NCBI GenBank assembly: GCA_025517525.1 | Contig: JAOPJZ010000005.1 | Span: 1-64,000 of the forward strand | Length of the DNA: 64,000 nt | Source: Natronosalvus hydrolyticus | GTDB lineage: Archaea > Halobacteriota > Halobacteria > Halobacteriales > Natrialbaceae | Reading direction: 5' to 3' | Shown here: piece by piece, positions 7,849 to 16,816 of the stretch | Layout: each line of letters opens with the position of its first letter | How positions within the stretch are numbered: position 1 is the stretch's first letter | Notes under the pieces: model-generated | The model's input: only the letters and a program-made list of their open reading frames with translations | Told to the model about the DNA's origin: nothing | Database searches by the model: none | Made by a program: the position numbers and the translations under genes

Positions 7849-10058
7849 CAGTCGTCGGCAGAGGCCGACCCTGATTCGACTGAACCGATCTGACGGTCGC
7901 TGGTACTCGAGTCGATCTCCGCCATCGCTGCCTCGAAGTGAGCCATCTCGAGTTCGATCGCATCGACGTCTCCTTGTGCCCCACGAACGTACTCACGGAC
8001 GGCGATGGTCGCCGCCTCTCGACAAATCGCTTCGATGTCAGCACCGACGTATCCTTCAGTGCGGTCCGTGAGTTCATCGAGGTCGACGTCGTCGCCCAGG
8101 GGTCTCTCGCCAGCGTGGATTTCGAATATTTCGCGGCGGCCCTCGGCATCCGGTTCGGACACCGAAACGTGTCGGTCGAGTCGTCCCGGACGGAGCAGGG
8201 CCTCGTCGATCAGGTCCGGTCGATTGGTCGTCGCGATCACCACGACGTCCTCGAGTTCCTCGAGGCCGTCCAGTTCGGTCAGCAGCTGTGAGACGACGCG
8301 CTCGCCGACCTGTGAATCGCCGACCCCATGCCCGCGTTCGGCCGCAATTGCGTCGATTTCGTCGAAGAAGATGACCGTTGGTGCGTTTTCGCGAGCCTTC
8401 GAGAACACCTCACGGACACCCTTCTCCGATTCGCCGACGTACTTGTTGAACAGTTCCGGCCCCTTGATCGAGATGAAGTTCGACTGGGCTTCATTGGCGA
8501 CTGCTTTCGCAAGCAGGGTCTTTCCGGTTCCCGGCGGGCCGTAGAGGAGGACGCCTTTGACCGGGTCGAGACCGACCCGTTCGTACGCATCCGCGTATTC
8601 GAGGGGCCACTGGACCGTCTCTTGCAGTCGTTCTTTCGCCCCCTCGAGACCGCCGACATCGTCCCAGGAAACGTCGGGAACTTCGACGAACACCTCGCGC
8701 AGTGCCGAGGGTTCGATACCTTTGAGCGCCGTTTTGACGTCGTCATCCACCACCTCGATCGACTCGAGAACGTCAGCGTCGATCGTGTCGGCGTCCAGGT
8801 CAAGTTCCGGCCGGATGCGCCGCAACGCCCCCATCGCACTCTCTTTGGCGAGGCTTTCGAGGTCCGCGCCGACAAATCCGTGGGTGTTATCGGCGTACTG
8901 TCCGAGGTCGACGTCGTCGGCCAGCGGCATTCCGCGGGTGTGGATCTGGAGGATTTCTTCGCGGCCGTCGCGGTCCGGGACGCTGATTTCGATCTCCCGG
9001 TCGAATCGACCGGGGCGTCGGAGCGCGGGATCCACGGCGTCGACGCGGTTGGTCGTGGCGATCACCGTTAGCCTGCCGCGTTCCTCGAGGCCGTCCATGA
9101 GCGAGAGCAGCTGAGCAACGACCCGACGTTCGACATCCCCGCTGACGTCTTTGCGCTTGGGTGCGATGGAGTCGAGTTCGTCGATGAAGACGATCGCCGG
9201 CGCGTTTTCTTCGGCTTCCTCGAACACCTCACGAAGCTGTTCTTCGGACTCGCCGTAGTACTTCGACATGATCTCCGGGCCGGAAATCGTCTGAAAGTGG
9301 GCGTCGATTTCGTTGGCGACGGCTTTCGCCATCAGCGTCTTTCCCGTGCCCGGCGGGCCGTGGAGCAAGACGCCTTTGGGCGGTTCGATCCCGAGCGTAT
9401 GGAACAGTTCGGGGTGGCGCATCGGCAACTCGATCATCTCACGAACTCGCTCGAGTTCGTCGTCCAGACCGCCAATGTCCTCGTAGGTAACGGTCGGTGC
9501 ATCGATATCGCCAGCGTCACCGGCGGGCGTCGTGACCGGTTCACCACCGTCTGCAGTCGTGTGAATCTCGGTGGCGTTCTGTACGACGACTGTCCCAGTT
9601 GGTTCGGTGTCGACGATCTGCAGGGGGATTCGTCTCCCGGATTGACTCGAGAACAGACCGAAACCTATCGAGAGGGCGACCGTCTGTCCCGTCATCAGTG
9701 CCTGGTCGACGAGTGTATCTCGGATGAGCGAATCGATGTTTCCCCTGATCCGCAGGTTTTCTGGGAGTGCTACCGTGATGGAGTCGGCCGGAGTGACCTC
9801 CGCCGGTTCGACGCTGACTCGATCGTCGATGCTGACGTTCGCTTCGTGACGAAGCTGACCGTCGATGCGGATCAGGCCGCGTCCCGCGTCCGCCCTGTCG
9901 CTCGGCCAGACACGAGCGACGGTCTGTCCATCGTCTTGACCCTCGATAGTGACGAAGTCGCCACTATTTACGCCCAGTTCCCCCATCGCACTTCGGTCGA
10001 TAACGGCCATACCACTTCCGGGCTCTCTGTTCTTGAGCTGTTTGACTGTGAGATACAT
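7848..10058 (-). CDS. Cdc48/VAT-type AAA ATPase
   Basis: A 736-residue hexameric unfoldase of the Cdc48/p97/VAT family. An N-terminal double-psi barrel/Cdc48 N domain (about 1-180) precedes two AAA modules. Each has Walker A GPPGTGKT (near 230 and 500) and Walker B ([16 protein letters not shown]), plus arginine-finger regions RRPGRFD and LRPGRLD. I chose the ATG at 10058 because GAGGTGA lies 7 nt upstream; the GTG at 10067 lies inside that site. The family extracts and unfolds proteins, commonly feeding the proteasome. It lies 80 bp downstream of hsp20 on the same strand, a proteostasis pair. The C-terminal tail is short and acidic. Confidence 0.95.
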   Translation of the reverse strand: MYLTVKQLKNREPGSGMAVIDRSAMGELGVNSGDFVTIEGQDDGQTVARVWPSDRADAGRGLIRIDGQLRHEANVSIDDRVSVEPAEVTPADSITVALPENLRIRGNIDSLIRDTLVDQALMTGQTVALSIGFGLFSSQSGRRIPLQIVDTEPTGTVVVQNATEIHTTADGGEPVTTPAGDAGDIDAPTVTYEDIGGLDDELERVREMIELPMRHPELFHTLGIEPPKGVLLHGPPGTGKTLMAKAVANEIDAHFQTISGPEIMSKYYGESEEQLREVFEEAEENAPAIVFIDELDSIAPKRKDVSGDVERRVVAQLLSLMDGLEERGRLTVIATTNRVDAVDPALRRPGRFDREIEISVPDRDGREEILQIHTRGMPLADDVDLGQYADNTHGFVGADLESLAKESAMGALRRIRPELDLDADTIDADVLESIEVVDDDVKTALKGIEPSALREVFVEVPDVSWDDVGGLEGAKERLQETVQWPLEYADAYERVGLDPVKGVLLYGPPGTGKTLLAKAVANEAQSNFISIKGPELFNKYVGESEKGVREVFSKARENAPTVIFFDEIDAIAAERGHGVGDSQVGERVVSQLLTELDGLEELEDVVVIATTNRPDLIDEALLRPGRLDRHVSVSEPDAEGRREIFEIHAGERPLGDDVDLDELTDRTEGYVGADIEAICREAATIAVREYVRGAQGDVDAIELEMAHFEAAMAEIDSSTSDRQIGSVESGSASADD

Positions 10059-10139
10059 CGGTCTCACCTCGATTGTATGAAAACGATGGTACCTCGCGTG
10101 CCGATAAAATCGAGGCCAACCGTCTGAACCAGCGGACGA

Positions 10140-10511
10140 TTAGCCTGCTACCTCGATTTCCGTCCCACTCACGGTCGCGTCGGTCTCGACCGGAAGACGC
10201 ACCTCGAGGATACCGTTTCTGTACTGGGCCATAATTTCGGCGTCGTCGATGTTCTTCGGGAAGCGGAACCGCCGGTGGTAGGTCTTCCGGTGCCCGCGTT
10301 CGTCGTCTTCGTGTTCGGCAGCGACGTTGAGGACGCCCTCATCCCACGAGACGGTAATCTCCTCCCGATTGAAGCCTGGCATCTCGACGCTCAGGACGAA
10401 CTCGTCGTCCTCCTCGTACAGTTCGTAGTCGGTACTCTTCGTTTCGAACATTCGGCTCGGGAAATCGAGCCCCTGAATCCAGGAACTTGGTGTGTTTCGT
10501 GGCAAGGCCAT
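10140..10511 (-). CDS. Hsp20/alpha-crystallin small heat-shock protein
   Basis: A 123-residue protein with a full alpha-crystallin domain: DEFVLSVEMPGFNREEI, then YRNGILEVRLP, the typical end of the domain. It is an ATP-independent holdase. The start has a strong GAGGTGAT Shine-Dalgarno-like site 6-7 nt upstream and a TATA box further up. It precedes cdc48 on the same strand with a short gap, so they may be expressed together under stress. The N-terminal arm is short (about 25 residues). Confidence 0.93.
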   Translation of the reverse strand: MALPRNTPSSWIQGLDFPSRMFETKSTDYELYEEDDEFVLSVEMPGFNREEITVSWDEGVLNVAAEHEDDERGHRKTYHRRFRFPKNIDDAEIMAQYRNGILEVRLPVETDATVSGTEIEVAG

Positions 10512-10550
10512 TACTCATCACCTCGGATTCGTTTAGACGTTGTATGCGCT

Positions 10551-10562
10551 TCTATATAAATA
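10551..10562 (-). promoter_or_regulatory. TATA box of hsp20
   Basis: The sequence read on the minus strand is TTTATATAGA, placed about 40 bp upstream of the hsp20 ATG with a short leader holding the ribosome site. It lies in the divergent region shared with the lipoprotein gene at 10657. Confidence 0.6.
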
Positions 10563-10656
10563 TTGTGTAATATTACTGTTTTGTATAGGAAGAACAGATT
10601 CCTGCATTCGACTAGTGAACCAACGCCGTTTTGCAAACCCGCTCCCAAAATATCCT

Positions 10657-11901
10657 ATGAACGACGACCCGGATTCGGCACCCTATTGGGCGTCCTCATC
10701 GCGGAACCTCGGTTGGGGGAGACGAGACATACTTCGGTCGGCAGCAATCGGTGGAACCCTCGGCGTGGCCGGCTGCCTCGAGCGACTGGGATTCGAAGAA
10801 CAATCGGCGTGGGACGTTCCTCCGTTAGTAGCGGATCGTCCCGACGCCGTCTACATGCCGCCGTCGATAGAGGAGATGGGAACTTACGGGCAGGCGAGCA
10901 ACGGCGAATTTACGGTCGACCTCGCGTTCACCTTCCCACACCGATTCTGGCTCGTCGCCGGTGACACCGAACGCGTCGACGTCACCACCGACGACACGAT
11001 GCACCTCATGATGACCATCTGGGACGCCGAAACCGGCATCGTACTCCCTGTCGACGCGGCCCTCGAAATTCGAGACGATGGTGGGGACGTCGTTCACAGC
11101 GATCCGCCCTGGTCGATGCTCTCACAGCGAATGGGATTTCATTACGGCGACAACATCAGTCTCCCCGGTGAAGGTGGGTACACGGCGCGGGTGATCGCCG
11201 GCCCCGTGAGCGCTCGCCGCACCGGCCACCTCGCCGATCGACTGGAGGGAACCGCCACCTTCGAAATCGACTTCGAGTACGCCCGCTCGGATCTGCACGA
11301 CCTCGAGTTGACCTTGATCGACGAAGACGAACGCGGCCAACCGGGGGCACTCGAGGCCATGGACCACGGCGACCACCCACACCACGGCGACCATGACCCC
11401 GACGACGGCCATCACGACCACGACGGCGAAGGACACGCCAGCCATCCACAACTGGGTGGCCCACCACTCGAGGACCTGCCCGGCACCCACGTCGGGACCG
11501 ACACGTCCGCGGACGCCTCGGTTTCCCTCCGGTATATCGAGGCCGAACGATTTGGGGAAGGCGACGCTATGACGGACGGCAGCGAAGGGAGCGAGGACGA
11601 GAGCGACGACGGCGAAACCCCGTATCTGGCCGTCTATCCACGAACGCCGTACAACGATTTCCCGTTACCGTTCATGGCCATATCGATCACGTTCGAGTCA
11701 GGAGGGTCGACGGTCCTCGAGACCACGCTGCAGGAGACGGTCGACCACGAACTCGGGCACCATTACGGCGCTTCGAGTTCCGAGATCACAGACGCTGACA
11801 CGGCAATCGTGACCGTGGACACCCCACCACAGGTTGCCCGCCACGACGGATACGAAACCGCCTTTTTCGAGTTCGACCCGCTCACGTTCGAACTGTCCTG
11901 A
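10657..11901 (+). CDS. Tat lipoprotein with P19/Tp34-like metal-binding domain and His-rich linker
   Basis: A 414-residue secreted lipoprotein from the ATG at 10657. The signal WGRRDILRSAAIGG ends in a VAGC lipobox. The N-terminal domain ends with GFHYGDNISLPGEGGYTARV, which closely resembles the P19/Tp34 iron-transport fold (family pattern HYGxNVxLPGxGxY), where His and Met ligands bind Cu/Fe. A very His/Asp-rich linker (about residues 235-270, many HGDH/DGHHDHD units) joins it to a second beta-rich domain. The role is probably extracytoplasmic metal binding or delivery. It is divergent from hsp20. The family name is inference from motif likeness. Confidence 0.72.
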   Translation: MNDDPDSAPYWASSSRNLGWGRRDILRSAAIGGTLGVAGCLERLGFEEQSAWDVPPLVADRPDAVYMPPSIEEMGTYGQASNGEFTVDLAFTFPHRFWLVAGDTERVDVTTDDTMHLMMTIWDAETGIVLPVDAALEIRDDGGDVVHSDPPWSMLSQRMGFHYGDNISLPGEGGYTARVIAGPVSARRTGHLADRLEGTATFEIDFEYARSDLHDLELTLIDEDERGQPGALEAMDHGDHPHHGDHDPDDGHHDHDGEGHASHPQLGGPPLEDLPGTHVGTDTSADASVSLRYIEAERFGEGDAMTDGSEGSEDESDDGETPYLAVYPRTPYNDFPLPFMAISITFESGGSTVLETTLQETVDHELGHHYGASSSEITDADTAIVTVDTPPQVARHDGYETAFFEFDPLTFELS

Positions 11902-11978
11902 TCGGCGACACAACGGGCACCTCGAGACCGAAGTACGCATGCATTTACAATAGCCACGCACCCCCAACAGACGGGGGC

Positions 11979-12200
11979 ATGTCACACGCTGCCCGCCCTC
12001 ACGTCTCCGTTGGCTGCCCGGCGTGCCGAGCCACCGTCTCGGCGACGGTCCCCTCCGGAACGGGTATCAAACAGTCTGATACCGACGATACGATCACGAA
12101 GGACGACCCCTTTCAGCTAGCCGGAATCGAAGCTGACTGCCAGGAATGTGGCCATACGGTCGAACTGTACTACTACACGGAACAGGACCCGATTTTTTGA
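11979..12200 (+). CDS. Small zinc-ribbon protein
   Basis: A 73-residue protein with two CXXC pairs (CPAC near residue 13, CQEC near residue 53) spaced as a zinc ribbon. The C terminus is aromatic (LYYYTEQDPIF). Such small CPxCG-type proteins are abundant in haloarchaea and are usually of unknown function, with likely roles in nucleic-acid or protein contacts. It stands alone between the lipoprotein and the exonuclease gene on the same strand. Confidence 0.75.
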   Translation: MSHAARPHVSVGCPACRATVSATVPSGTGIKQSDTDDTITKDDPFQLAGIEADCQECGHTVELYYYTEQDPIF

Positions 12201-12295
12201 ATCGGTCCAGTACGCGCGCTCGAGCGCGACGCCTCTAACAGCCGATAACACCGAGAATCCACACGTTTTTTGCCCTCACTCACGCCATCTCGAGT

Positions 12296-13060
12296 ATGCA
12301 AATCGAGAACAGTTTCCTCCCCGTCGACGGCGTCGGCGAGAAAACCGAACGTCGACTGTGGAAACACGGCATTACCCACTGGGATGAGTTCGACGGTAGC
12401 GTCGTCGGCACGACCCTCGCCGACCGCATCGAGAGCTTTATTCGAGACGGTCGCCGCCACCTCGAGTGCGGTGAGTACACCCCGTTCGCCCAGGCCCTCC
12501 CGGCCGCGAGTCGCTGGCGACTATACGAGAACATCCGCGACGATGTCTGCTATCTGGACATCGAAACCACGGGGCTGAACGCCGACCGCCACGCGGTCAC
12601 GACGGTCAGCCTGCACCGCCGTGGCGAGACGACGACCTTGATCAACGGACAGGACCTCACTGCGGAACGACTGCAGACCGAACTGGACGACGCGGCCGCG
12701 CTCGTGACGTTCAACGGCCAACGGTTCGACGTTCCGTTCCTCGAGACGGCCCTCGACGTCGATGCCACGATGCCCCACATCGATCTCATGTACCCCTGTC
12801 GAAAACTCGGCCTCACGGGCGGTCTCAAACCCATCGAAAAAGAACTGGGCATCGCTCGAGAGCAACCCGATATCACCGGCCGTGACGCCGTCCGGCTCTG
12901 GCACCAGTACGAACGAGGAGACGACGCCGCCCTCGAGAAACTGGTCCGGTACAACCAGGCCGATACCGTCAACCTCGAGACACTGATGGAGACGGTTTCG
13001 AACCGACTGCACGAGTCCGTCTTCGAGGCCGCCTGTAATGGGGCGGACTCGAGAGTATAG
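12296..13060 (+). CDS. DEDD-type exonuclease (RNase H-like, YprB family) with HhH-like N terminus
   Basis: A 254-residue protein. Residues 8-30 (LPVDGVGEKTERRLWKHGI) form a helix-hairpin-helix-like DNA-binding motif. From about residue 85 the exonuclease domain shows the acidic motifs YLDIETTG, TFNGQRFDVPF and YNQADTVNL, covering the four metal-binding acids of DEDD 3'-5' exonucleases. The family (Pfam RNase_H_2 / YprB) is predicted to act in DNA repair or RNA turnover; the substrate is not known. It is monocistronic by context. Confidence 0.85.
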   Translation: MQIENSFLPVDGVGEKTERRLWKHGITHWDEFDGSVVGTTLADRIESFIRDGRRHLECGEYTPFAQALPAASRWRLYENIRDDVCYLDIETTGLNADRHAVTTVSLHRRGETTTLINGQDLTAERLQTELDDAAALVTFNGQRFDVPFLETALDVDATMPHIDLMYPCRKLGLTGGLKPIEKELGIAREQPDITGRDAVRLWHQYERGDDAALEKLVRYNQADTVNLETLMETVSNRLHESVFEAACNGADSRV

Positions 13061-13194
13061 GCCACGCGGACAGCTGATGACGATGGCGGCGAAAACGATG
13101 AAGACACTGCACGGACAGTGAGTTGGGACTTTGGGAAAGATAATTAAAAAATGAAAAGTGCACCACTTCCTCGCCCCAGCGACCGGGTCCGGTA

Positions 13195-13264
13195 CGGCCC
13201 CTTACCGATCAGCGACCGTCTCGATCCGTCGCTGACTGGTACTCAGTGACAACAATCCCTATAG
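13195..13264. repeat. Dispersed palindromic element, family D, copy 1
   Basis: Contains CCGATCAGCGACCG / CGTCGCTGACTGG and ends in GACAACAATCCCTATAG, matching copies near 26046 and 53504. Its right end lies one base from the TAA stop of the minus-strand HalOD1 gene. Confidence 0.7.
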
Positions 13265-13265
13265 T

Positions 13266-13541
13266 TTACTCGGCTACGTCGACTGTCCCGTCACTAAAGA
13301 CGGTGACGTCGTAGCCAGCGTACTCGAACTCCACGAATCCCCCACTTCGAGTAGCACCGTTTTGCCGAGGTGCAAACAGCGAATCCAGTGCCTCCGGATT
13401 CAATACATCGTAGAGCGAATCGTACTCCGGTGGCTCGAGCGCTGTTGGATCGACACCCTCTTTTTCCGCGACAGCAGCGATAATTCGATAACTGAGCGGT
13501 GGACGTTCGTTACTGTCCGATTTACCAGCTGCAAGTAGCAT
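13266..13541 (-). CDS. HalOD1 output domain protein
   Basis: A 91-residue protein matching the haloarchaeal HalOD1 pattern: an N-terminal helix starting SYRIIAAVAEKEGVDPTALEPP, then YDVLNPEALDSLF, then the strand pair VEFEYAGYDVTVFSDGTVDV. HalOD1 is often fused to receiver domains and is thought to be a signalling output module; here it is a stand-alone protein. Its TAA stop lies one base from a family D repeat. Confidence 0.85.
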   Translation of the reverse strand: MLLAAGKSDSNERPPLSYRIIAAVAEKEGVDPTALEPPEYDSLYDVLNPEALDSLFAPRQNGATRSGGFVEFEYAGYDVTVFSDGTVDVAE

Positions 13542-13783
13542 TGTCGGATGCTTTACAGCGCCATATATAAATCCACTGACCGCTGCTCGACTTTAGAGTA
13601 CATATTTGTACATTAATGTACTACAATATCCCTCTTAGACTTTTCATATACCTCACTATTTTCAGTAAAAATTGGCAGTCTCGTTATATGGTATATGATG
13701 GTAACCACACGGATGCACAAGTACGGTAGCGGACTCAAAGAGCCTACCAGCGTAGTATCGGCGTTTCCATTACCGGTCAGTGG

Positions 13784-13866
13784 TATAGGCGAGTGAAACG
13801 ATTTACACACGTATTGCGACGTAATCTTGCGATACGGTGTACAATGACTTTCACTGGCTACTATAG
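13784..13866. repeat. Dispersed palindromic element, family B, copy 1 (full length)
   Basis: About 83 bp with ends TATAGGCGAGTGAAACGAT and ACTTTCACTGGCTACTATA, an imperfect inverted pair. Other copies are at 41499, 43204, 49795 and 60177. It lies in the gap between HalOD1 and the tRNA; the remaining bases of that gap (13542-13783) are AT-rich and hold no gene that I can support. Confidence 0.85.
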
Positions 13867-13926
13867 AAGTGTGAAAGACTGACAACAACGTGAGGAACGA
13901 TATGAAAAGTGTACCCGAAGTAGCAA

Positions 13927-13999
13927 GCCAAGGCGGGGATTTGAACCCCGGAACTCTCGATTACAAGTCGAGTGCATGCACCACCCATGCTCCCTTGGC
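13927..13999 (-). tRNA. tRNA-Thr (anticodon TGT)
   Basis: The minus strand folds into a complete 73-nt cloverleaf: acceptor GCCAAGG/CCTTGGC, D stem GCAT/ATGC, anticodon stem CTCGA/TCGAG with loop CTTGTAA, and T arm CGGGG-TTCAAAT-CCCCG. The anticodon TGT reads the Thr codon ACA. CCA is not encoded and no intron is seen. Confidence 0.95.
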
Positions 14000-14137
14000 G
14001 CTCTTGCACTGTGTCGATAGTCACTCATCCTTTGAGTGTGTGTCGTTTTTCTTCGGCGAATTATCGCGCCGTTCGATCCGGGTGAACGGACGGAATGAAC
14101 CGGTTCTCAGTAGAGAAGAGTGAGATAACTCGCTCTT

Positions 14138-14218
14138 ATACGGTCTGCTGTAACTTGTTACCGGTGATTGCCCATACCGGGTCGCCAATCACCGGGAAGG
14201 GACGACAGTAAACCGTCT
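14138..14218. repeat. Dispersed palindromic element, family A, copy 2
   Basis: About 81 bp from ATACGGTCTG to GTAAACCGTCT, in inverted orientation relative to copy 1 and very similar to it (both share AACTTGTTACCGGTGATTGCCCATACC in one orientation, split here by small changes). Its right end overlaps the TGA stop of the GNAT gene (TTTGAGACGG on the minus strand). Confidence 0.85.
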
Positions 14219-14685
14219 CAAAGCGTCCGTTCGAACCCGATTCGGAACGAGTCATAGCCCGCCTGGCGGTAAAACCGACGGGCCGACTCGTTCTCAGCCA
14301 TCGCCTCGAGCGTGCAGATGTCGACGCCACGGCCCCGAAGTTCGTCCTCGGCCGCCTCGAGCAGTGCCGTTCCGATGCCCCGACCGCGATATTCGGGTTC
14401 GACGTACAGGTTCGAAAGCAGACCACGCGTACAATCGAGGGCGAGAGAGCCTCGTTCGACGGTCACCGACGCGAACCCGACAACCGTTTCCCGGTCTCGA
14501 GCGACGAGCAGTCCGCCGTCGACCTGATAGGCACCGAGTGTCGCCAGCATCGTTTCGCGGTTCGGATCGGCGAGGACGTGCGACCCATGGTTCGCCTGGT
14601 TGCGAGCGAGGCGAACCCAGGCGTCGGCGACGGCCTCGAGGTCGTCAGTCGTCGCTCGTTCAATGTCGATATCGGCTGGAGGCAC
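14218..14685 (-). CDS. GNAT family N-acetyltransferase
   Basis: A 155-residue acetyltransferase. The acetyl-CoA signature is LSNLYVEPEYRGRGIGTALL (about residues 90-110), followed by the helix LEAMAENESARRFYRQAGY typical of the C-terminal half of GNAT folds. The acceptor cannot be predicted. It is a single gene, separated by 63 bp from the exporter gene upstream on the same strand. A family A palindrome abuts its stop codon. Confidence 0.9.
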   Translation of the reverse strand: MPPADIDIERATTDDLEAVADAWVRLARNQANHGSHVLADPNRETMLATLGAYQVDGGLLVARDRETVVGFASVTVERGSLALDCTRGLLSNLYVEPEYRGRGIGTALLEAAEDELRGRGVDICTLEAMAENESARRFYRQAGYDSFRIGFERTL

Positions 14686-14748
14686 GGTCGTACCGACCGG
14701 CGCGAAGAATATAACGATGGGTGGTCGCCCCGTGGATTGTCCGACGCG

Positions 14749-15912
14749 TTACTCGTCTGTGGCTACAACTGGTTCGTACTCGTCCGAGTCTTCAATGACG
14801 GAACCAGAGTCATCGGAATACTCGGGGAGACGACTCTGTCGGGCGTCCGGTGGTTCACCTGTGATCACGTACGGAACGAAAACGAAGACGGCGTTGATAA
14901 CAAGTATCAGCAATATCGGTGCCAGAAAGAGGCCGTAAAACCCGAATACGATCGGTCCGACGATGTACGCGACCAGCAAGAGGCCAGTATGGGTTTGTTC
15001 ACCGCTAATGTGTGCTCGGATGAAGAAATCCGGGATGAAATCGACGACGACCCCGCTCACGGCAAAGAGGACTCCAACAGGGATGAGCAACGAAAGGTCG
15101 CCCGTCAGCCAGGCGTTGACTGCCAGCAAAACGGTCAACGGCACGTAGACGAGTTTGATGCCGACGACGGGAATCAGGCTTCCCAGACCGGCTAATGCAC
15201 CGAGGAGGGCCGGAAACGGCACGGCAACTGCGGCCGGGGCGAATGCGTTGTACGTATAAAACGTGATGACGCCGACGATGGCCGTGATGAACACGTTGAC
15301 GATGTTGCCAAACAGCGTCATCGAAAGTTCCGGATCCACGGCGTCCACGTACGTTTTCAGGACGCCACTCTCGTCGTAGTTCTCGAGCAACCAGCCGACG
15401 AACCGTGGCCCGTCGATCAGCATGTAATAGGTTAAAACGACCACGATGAGCAACTGGACGACGGTTGCGCCGATGACACTGATCGCCCCTGTCATGCTGA
15501 CAAAGAGCAAGCCGAGTGAGGCCTGTGAAACGGCTTCACTGACAACGGTTGTGAGTTCGTCGAGGTCGATTCCGGTCAGATCGAACTCCTCGAGTGCCTG
15601 TTCGAGGACCTGGTCTTGCACGTCGTAGGTCTCGATGAACGCCTGGGTCTCGAGGGCAATAATCCCGATCGTGTACGCGAGCAAGACGAGAAAGGGGATC
15701 CCAAAGAGGACCAGTGCGAGGAGTGCCCGTACTCGCCGGGGGAGGTCGAAACGTTCGAGGGTGCGGTAGATCGGCCGAACCGCGTAGTACAGAAAGACGG
15801 CAAAGACGATGACCGCCACGAACGAAATCGCGACGTAGGCGACGATGGCAAACAGGGCTGCGACGATCGCGCCGATGGCAAGACGCCGCTGGTCGAATCC
15901 ATCAGATCGCAT
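14749..15912 (-). CDS. AI-2E / PerM family membrane transporter
   Basis: A 387-residue protein with about eight helices. It has the family layout: an N-terminal helical hairpin with a Pro-Arg-rich break (YYAVRPIYRTLERFDLPRR), a long extracytoplasmic segment around 90-150, and the conserved C-terminal helices with GSLIPVVG and GPIVFGFYGLFLAPIL. Members export autoinducer-2 or act as Na+(Li+)/H+ antiporters; in archaea the substrate is unknown. The C-terminal 50 residues are acidic and cytoplasmic. Confidence 0.85.
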   Translation of the reverse strand: MRSDGFDQRRLAIGAIVAALFAIVAYVAISFVAVIVFAVFLYYAVRPIYRTLERFDLPRRVRALLALVLFGIPFLVLLAYTIGIIALETQAFIETYDVQDQVLEQALEEFDLTGIDLDELTTVVSEAVSQASLGLLFVSMTGAISVIGATVVQLLIVVVLTYYMLIDGPRFVGWLLENYDESGVLKTYVDAVDPELSMTLFGNIVNVFITAIVGVITFYTYNAFAPAAVAVPFPALLGALAGLGSLIPVVGIKLVYVPLTVLLAVNAWLTGDLSLLIPVGVLFAVSGVVVDFIPDFFIRAHISGEQTHTGLLLVAYIVGPIVFGFYGLFLAPILLILVINAVFVFVPYVITGEPPDARQSRLPEYSDDSGSVIEDSDEYEPVVATDE

Positions 15913-15972
15913 CTGGCTCGGAATACACAGCGGGAGTACTTATCAGTGGCTGTACAATATTTCACGCTGGCA

Positions 15973-16085
15973 CACCGTTCGACAGGCGATTCCCCGAGAT
16001 TCCAACGGAGATACCATCGTCTCGAGTGAGGATACATACGAAGCAGTCACATCTCGCCTTGACCTGAAAATGGTCAGGGAGGAGT
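15973..16085 (+). pseudogene. Remnant of a VapC-like toxin 3' end
   Basis: This segment repeats the last third of the PIN-domain toxin gene that lies 690 bp downstream. Translated, it gives DSNGDTIVSSEDTYEAVTSR then LDLKMVREE, against ESNGDTIVSSDETYEAVTSR then LDLKMVSEE in the intact gene. Nucleotide likeness is highest from GATACCATCGTCTCGAG through ATGGTCAG and fades upstream. There is no start and the reading frame runs on past the normal stop. It forms a direct repeat around the toxin-antitoxin pair. Confidence 0.8.
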
Positions 16086-16170
16086 GGACGGACTCGGTAG
16101 CTGGCCGCACTGATGGGAATATTGGTGATTATAGGGTACATTTTTGTGTTCGCCCACCCTACACCGAGGT

Positions 16171-16401
16171 ATGTCAGACGTCGCGCTGGACGACCGTGGC
16201 CGTCTTACGCTCCCAAAAGAGGTTCGAGAAAGATACGGGGACCGATACCACGTCGTTCAGCTTCCCGACGGGGTCAAACTGGTTCCGGTCGCCGATGACC
16301 CGCTCGAGGCACTCAGGGACGAGTTCGCCGACGTCGAGAAGTCGGCCGAAGACCTTCGTGAAGAAGCACGTGAAGCAGCGCTCGATGAGGCCGGACAATA
16401 G
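16171..16401 (+). CDS. AbrB/SpoVT-type antitoxin
   Basis: A 76-residue protein starting MSDVALDDRGRLTLPKEVRE, the swapped-hairpin AbrB DNA-binding fold with the LTLPKEVRERYG core. The C-terminal half is acidic and helical (EEAREAALDEAGQ) and should wrap the toxin. Its stop codon is directly followed by the toxin ATG. The earlier in-frame codon at 16144 is less likely because the AbrB fold begins at residue 1 of this start. As in other VapB proteins, it should both repress its own operon and neutralise the toxin. Confidence 0.9.
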   Translation: MSDVALDDRGRLTLPKEVRERYGDRYHVVQLPDGVKLVPVADDPLEALRDEFADVEKSAEDLREEAREAALDEAGQ

Positions 16402-16776
16402 ATGTATGCGGAAACCGATTTTCTTCTCGCGCTGATAAAAGACGATGACTGGCTCGGAGACGCCGCCGAGTCAGTATACCGCGACCATTGCGACGAGTTA
16501 TGGACATCGCAGTTTACGCTCATCGAACTGCTGATGGTTGCTTACCGCGAACAACGTGATACCGAACGCGTCGTTTCGAATGCGGCCAACCTCGTCGAGG
16601 TACGTGGTGACGTGGAGACGGTTGTTACGGCGGCGACGTATGTGGAAGACCACGGGTTCACACCGTTCGACGCGCTTCACCTCGTTGAATCAAATGGGGA
16701 TACCATCGTCTCGAGCGACGAGACATACGAAGCAGTCACATCTCGCCTCGACCTGAAAATGGTCAGTGAGGAGTGA
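16402..16776 (+). CDS. PIN-domain ribonuclease toxin (VapC-like)
   Basis: A 124-residue PIN protein. Candidate metal-binding acids are visible: ETDFLLALI (Asp near residue 5), FTLIELLMV (Glu near 40), the conserved FDALHL (Asp near 91) and a C-terminal acid in SSDETYEAV. VapC toxins cleave tRNA or rRNA. It is co-transcribed with the AbrB antitoxin without spacing. A degenerate copy of its last third lies upstream of the pair. Confidence 0.9.
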   Translation: MYAETDFLLALIKDDDWLGDAAESVYRDHCDELWTSQFTLIELLMVAYREQRDTERVVSNAANLVEVRGDVETVVTAATYVEDHGFTPFDALHLVESNGDTIVSSDETYEAVTSRLDLKMVSEE

Positions 16777-16816
16777 CTCCGCAATCACTAAACGCGGCTC
16801 GCCCCTACCTCGAGTA

